Below, piece by piece: positions 41,301 through 47,300 of a DNA stretch of 64,000 nucleotides. The position numbers were made by a program, and so were the translations under genes. The notes beneath the pieces were generated by a model, which was not told the origin of the DNA, did not search any database, and worked only from the letters and a program-made list of their open reading frames with translations. Source of the DNA: Bemisia tabaci (Eukaryota; Arthropoda; Insecta; Hemiptera; Aleyrodidae); the NCBI RefSeq assembly GCF_918797505.1, contig NC_092799.1, forward strand, positions 31,508,597-31,572,596. Reading direction: 5' to 3'. Each line of letters opens with the position of its first letter. Position 1 is the stretch's first letter.

Positions 41301-44300
41301 AGTTTGGAGATCAACTCTTCAGCAAGATGTTCACATGCATGCCTGACACTGACACTGATCAAATGGACTACATTTTGCAATTCAGAACTACAATTTCTGG
41401 CTCAGTTTCGCAGCAACGTAGGTGCCAATAGTTTCCCTGTACACATGAGTGTTTTTACAGACGAGCCAGGAATGGTAGTTCCTAATTGCAAAATGATTGT
41501 CGTCTTCGGCTAGAAGGAATGTATTTTCTTACCTACGTCTTGCTTGTTTTTTGTTTATAGGAAAACTGTCGCATGAATTTTATTAAAATTTCTGGTGACT
41601 GTCATTTACCTTTGTAAAAATCGAGTCTGTGATTTTCAGAATAATTTGTAAACAAATTTCCCATAGAAAATAATAAGTTCGTAGAGATACTAAAACAACA
41701 CAGATAAGATAAATTCTTTCATGCAAGAGGTGACGATACAACATCATTTTTTTCCTATTTTAATAATTTTGAATACTTAGTTTGTATCTTCTTCAGGAGT
41801 TGGTATCCAAACATCTAGTTGTATGAATAATCTTTTAGTGACAATTTTGAAATAAAAACATGTGACAGAGTGCTGCTGTTTGTACCTTGTCTACTGTCCC
41901 TCGGTTTGAATCTATGGTGAACTAACAGGAGAAATTAGAACTGGAAATAATTTACTATGGAAAAATGAGCTTTTTCTGGATTTTCTACATCATTGTTCCT
42001 TCTTTTAACTTTGATAAGGTACTTAATAATATCATTTCTCACACCAATACCAACTTATACCTCAACCTCTTAAAACTTTCAAGTTCTAGGTTCTCCATGG
42101 ACGTAAAAACATGATTTAAAAGAGATGAGTTTGAAAGCAACGATGTATCATTATTTTTGCAATCGCAGTGAAATTTTAAGTAAAGTAATGACCCGGTTAT
42201 CTTGCAATCTGTGGCGAGGACAAAGGCGATTGATGATAATTGAAATTTGAAACCAAAAAAACTGAAAACGTGCCATTTCAGGCTCAGTTTGTAACCAAGA
42301 AGCAAAAACTTGGCCACTTTTCTACAGTATTGGTCATTTAGTTGGAAAGAAAAACGAAAGAACATGGCAGTAAACAATCAAATTTTGCCCATAAAACAGA
42401 TTTTTGTTGCATCAGCTAACTTTTTTTCGACCAAAATCTCAATTTTGACCAAGTAGGTATGATAACTGGTAATCGGATGATCGGGCATCACTGTGATGGG
42501 GTTCAACAAGCTGTCTACAGACTCAACAGGAAAAAATTGCCTGATTTTTCAAATAAATAATTTTTACACATGGAACCAAACATGAAGAAGTTTCGGCAAT
42601 AATTTCACTGCTAATGACAAAAATATGTGAACCTTTTTTTCTTCAAGTATTAATTATTCAACGAAATAAAAAGGCTAAAACCAGGAAAAAGGGTCCTAAA
42701 ATTAGTTTAACCCTAGCATTTGAATTGAGATGTAAATTGATAAAGTAAGCTGAAGTGTAATATTGGGAAAAGCAAATGGCAGAACCAAAGTGCGTTAAAA
42801 GCAAGTGAGCGTTGGCACCGGTGTCAAATATGTAAGCATGATTTAGATAGAGATACCTATATTGAGAGAGAAGTAGGATAAGTCTCATTCTGACCTTTTC
42901 TGTCAGACTTTAGAGATACCTACATACTGTAGAGAGAGCTTAATGCTGTTATGAAGATCTTAAACATGTTTTAAAAATGAGATAAAGAATAAACCGTTGT
43001 AACCCAGATGTATGTTGCAAAGACAAAAATGACTGTTTAAGTAAACAAAAAGCGCCTCAGTGCTTGGTTGAGGAGACAAAAGCTTGGTGTAAAGAGAAAA
43101 AGAACATGGTTTTACAGAAAGTTATTACAATTAATACGATTTGGAAATATTGAGGTGAGTGTATTTACCTCTTCGCCATCTTTGAGAAGAGACACGTTGA
43201 CATCTGGCGATGTTGGTCGACACGGAATAACAACCGCACCATACTCGTTTTGCGTTAGAAATACTAAAGTATCACTCACAGCAAGGAGTTTTTCACTATC
43301 TGAAAAGAGAATGAAGACAATGATGGTTGAGGTTCTGTGGTATAGAGTTACTCAATCACCTTTTCTAATGCCCCAAGTTTTTAATTTGAATTGCAATTGA
43401 GATTTATTATTTCGATGAGAAAACTATAGGTAATATGAGATTCTGTATATTTTTTGCAGATGAACTTTATAAATCATGAAAATTAGGAGCTTAATTATCT
43501 TGTAAAAAAAGAATCGGCAAAAAAAAAAGAAAAAAGAAAACTAATTTGAGTTTTCCATAAGTACCTTCTTATCTAAATTATTGTCTCACTCAATTCATGT
43601 TCTTTTCTGGAAAGGTTAATATCATGGCTTACAATGAGAGGACAGAAAATGATACCATTTTTTTGAGGATTATTGATTTTAAGTTGAAGTCTTTTAAGTG
43701 CATCTTCCAAACATTCAGAAAAAAAATTCCAGCCTGAGAAACAGGGAAAATTACCCCATAGGTAGCTATTATGCAAAATGCAGTTCTCCTCTAAAAGAGA
43801 AAATGTACTCATTTTTCAGGAATTATACATACGTTGCCCCCCCCCCCCCCCCCTCCACTGTCTACAATGGTTCGATTTTTCAGCTAGTTTTATGAAAAAA
43901 ATTATAACTTGTAACTGTTTCCACTTCCAGTTTACTCTTCATCGAGTTTGACATACTTACTTACCTCTGACATAAATGTAGATTTTGGCCTCTTGCTTTA
44001 GATCATGTTTATTCTTGCAGCTGAAGAAACCTGTGTCAAGATAGGACGCTCGATGCAGGAACAGTACTGAGACAATTTTCCCATTTTCTTGGCTCTCTTT
44101 GATTTCAATGCTAGAAGAACTTTCCTGAAACATAATGTTTATTTTCTCCAATTACTAAAATTATATGGAACAAGCTGGGCAGGATGGACAAACCCACATA
44201 TTATTATAAATTCAGTTGTATGTTGTTCGAGACTTTCGATGAGAATTTTAATTTCAAATCTCTCTTCAAAATTGGACGTATTTCTACCAAACGGAACTAT

Positions 44301-47300
44301 GTACATTATAATATGAGCCCTGTTATGCAGATATTCTTATGGATCTCAGGGCTTATGTCTTAATACACATAGTTTAGTTTGATAGAAATACAGGCAATTA
44401 ATGCAATGTGGGTTCGTTCTTCTCTCCACAAATTTTTTCAAAAATTACTTGAGTCTTATCACTATTTTTAGATTTTTGAAAAATCGTTTAAGGTGTTTAG
44501 AGAGGGTTTCATGAGATACTTATAATCACACAGAACCTAATTATGGTTATGATGAAATAAACTTCCAACTTCTCGTAGAATTGGACTGAGTTTGAAAAAA
44601 AAATGAGTTGAGAATATACTTCCTTATCTATTGAAAACTCAAGTCGAAAATAAATATATTGAACGGTCAATAGTCGTTAAATTGTGTTCTCAAAAATGAG
44701 TTTCATGGTAGAATAAAACTTCAAACCTCATTTCCTCGATTCGAGCTAGATGAGACTTGATCCAATTGCATTGCTTTGAAAACTAAGGAAGGAATACCTA
44801 ACTACTTGAACGTAATGTTCTAAGAATTAATCTTAGTCATTGAAAATTTCGTTCCATGGAAGTAGAAGTTTACACTAGAGAGGGAGTTTCCTTTTGAATA
44901 TCAACATTACTTACGTCCAATAGGAATCATCAGTTCCCCAAAAAAAATAACCTCAGGAAAAAATTCTGCAAGTTTGTGGGCAACATAAGCTACAAAACTT
45001 CTAAAAGAAAGAGAAATAAATAATGACGAAAGTACCAACCTCATAAATTTAGATTTTCATAATTTTCCAAGTTACCTTTAGATCCAAATCTTGCGTTAGC
45101 TATACTTCTGCAAAGACCTTGTAGCCAGATCTTTATTGACACTGCATTTTAAAGATTGATGAAAATCTCTGCGCACTATTACCATAAGTTCTGGGATGAG
45201 GAGTGACAGAAGTTCCTTGGTAATATTTTGAGAGTATATCAAAACAATCTCCTGAAGATGAAATGGAGCTTCAAAAGTAGACCTACATGAGTAAATGCGT
45301 GAGTCTTTCTTGAGCCGCTCTCTTATTTGTCTACATTGCCATGAAATGATTTCATTATTCAGTTAAAACTAATGATAATTATGTTTCTTCATAATTTTGT
45401 TAAGTTGCATAAGTAAGTAAAGACTTATCTCTGACACCTGTTCCATCGAGTATTTCTTTATATTAAAAGCAGGAATGGTCCAATCCCTTGAATGTTCTGT
45501 ACATCACCATGACAATGCATTGAAGCCCCGTTCATAAGGTAACTTACTTAAATTCCTGAGTAAAAACAATTTTTATTGCCCCTTGTCATTTTGTTAAAGA
45601 GAGAGAGAGAGAGAGAGAGAGTAAGAATTGTACATGACATTTTTAAAATGTATTAAATCCATCATTAACTTCGAGTAAGTAGTACTTGGGTAAATAATTT
45701 CATGTGAAAATAAAAATTCGATCAGAAGCCGATGCTTTTCCGTTTCGAATCGAAGTGATTTTTCAAACATCTAGAAAAATATTTTGCTTATTATTACCTC
45801 TGAAAAGACTTTGGCTTTTGGATTTTTCTGGCGTAAGGGTTTCTTGTGTTCTATGATGCACCAAGGGAGCAAGCTGTATTTCTCGCTCGATTTTTATAAT
45901 TCCTGAGTACTCCTGTTATATTTTCTTAGAAGAAAAACTGATCAATGCTTTTCCTTTTTTCCTATGCTCATTCAGAGATATTCATGAACAAATTTCAAGG
46001 AGATAGGTACTTGAAAATGAATTTTAAATGAAAATATGAAGAAAAAAATGGTTGCGATAGAATGAGTACTTACTGTTTCAAGCATGGAAAGTGCTTGAAA
46101 CTTGATCTCGAACTTTGGTTATTGAGGACTCATCAGCCTTTAAAGTTTCATATTTTATCCCTTCCTAATATTTGTTCATATTATGTCGCCTTTTTTTTTT
46201 TTTTGTCTGTAAATGCCTCTTAATTTTATTCTGCATTCATAATTTTCATGGAAATGTCTCGGATTCAATCATTTTAAAATTCAGATTAACTGTTCCGCTG
46301 GGTAGTACACTCCTCCCATCTTGTTCATTCTGACATAAGCAGAACTCCAACAGTCAATACTAAAATTTCTAAAAGGTGGGTTTTTGAAAAATTCAGAATC
46401 TGTTCAGCACAGAGTAAGGTTTCTCTGCAAGTACGTAGTGCATATGAACGCATGGATACCTCTTCAGTAGTGGTCGTCCATCGTTTACCCACAATCCTTG
46501 GGTGGAGCAATTCCTACTTGGCATTCCTGGTCATTGGTTTGAGGTTAAATGGTCATAACTGCAGAGAACACTTGGGATTGTACATGAGGGACTTGAAAAA
46601 ATTTGATTTTCTTTCTTGAGAAAGAGAATTTACTTTCAGTTGAAGATTTAGGCAAGTTTTATCGAAAGAAACAAATTTTTTTCTGCAGAATCACATTGTA
46701 AATGAGAAAAAAAATGATTTAGTGTAAATCGATATATAGAATCAGGGTAGGTAAGGGTGAAAACGAATGCAACCCGCCAAACGTAGCCCGGCGGCTTTTC
46801 TTTGTTCTCGGCAGTTATTACTAACACATTTACACACGATTTCTCGAGTGGCCAGGAATGTTAAGTAGGAATTCGGTGGAGGCATCGTACGTTGAGACAG
46901 AAGTCAAGTATTGTTTAGGTCACCACTCATCAGTGATGTCATCTGACTGCATGTATTAACCTGCTGAGTGCTGCTGATTCTGAGGTAATCAGAGATTGAC
47001 ATATGTCTCAACATAAGCTGCGTTGTCGAAGTAAACTTTTTGGGGCCGTTGGGCAATGGAATTACCCGATTCCAGCCTCTCCGCGTTGATCAACTCCGTT
47101 TGGATTCTCCGATGTCCTGGACTGTTTACCGAACGGAAATCAGCAAGTCATAAGTCTCAGGAGGTAGTTGAGAGCGTTGTGCTAACCTCTAAGTGTAATT
47201 GTGCATGCAGTGGCAGAGTGTCTAGCTAGTCAAAAGAGACAACCGACAGCGCGTTTCTCGAGGCGTAAGTCAACGGTCACATGATGCCCGTTAGCGTTGA

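Noticed and set aside
46325..46510. A 61-codon minus-strand frame in the large Pvr intron.
   Set aside because: No splice sites in a usable phase, no domain, and no link to neighbouring exons.
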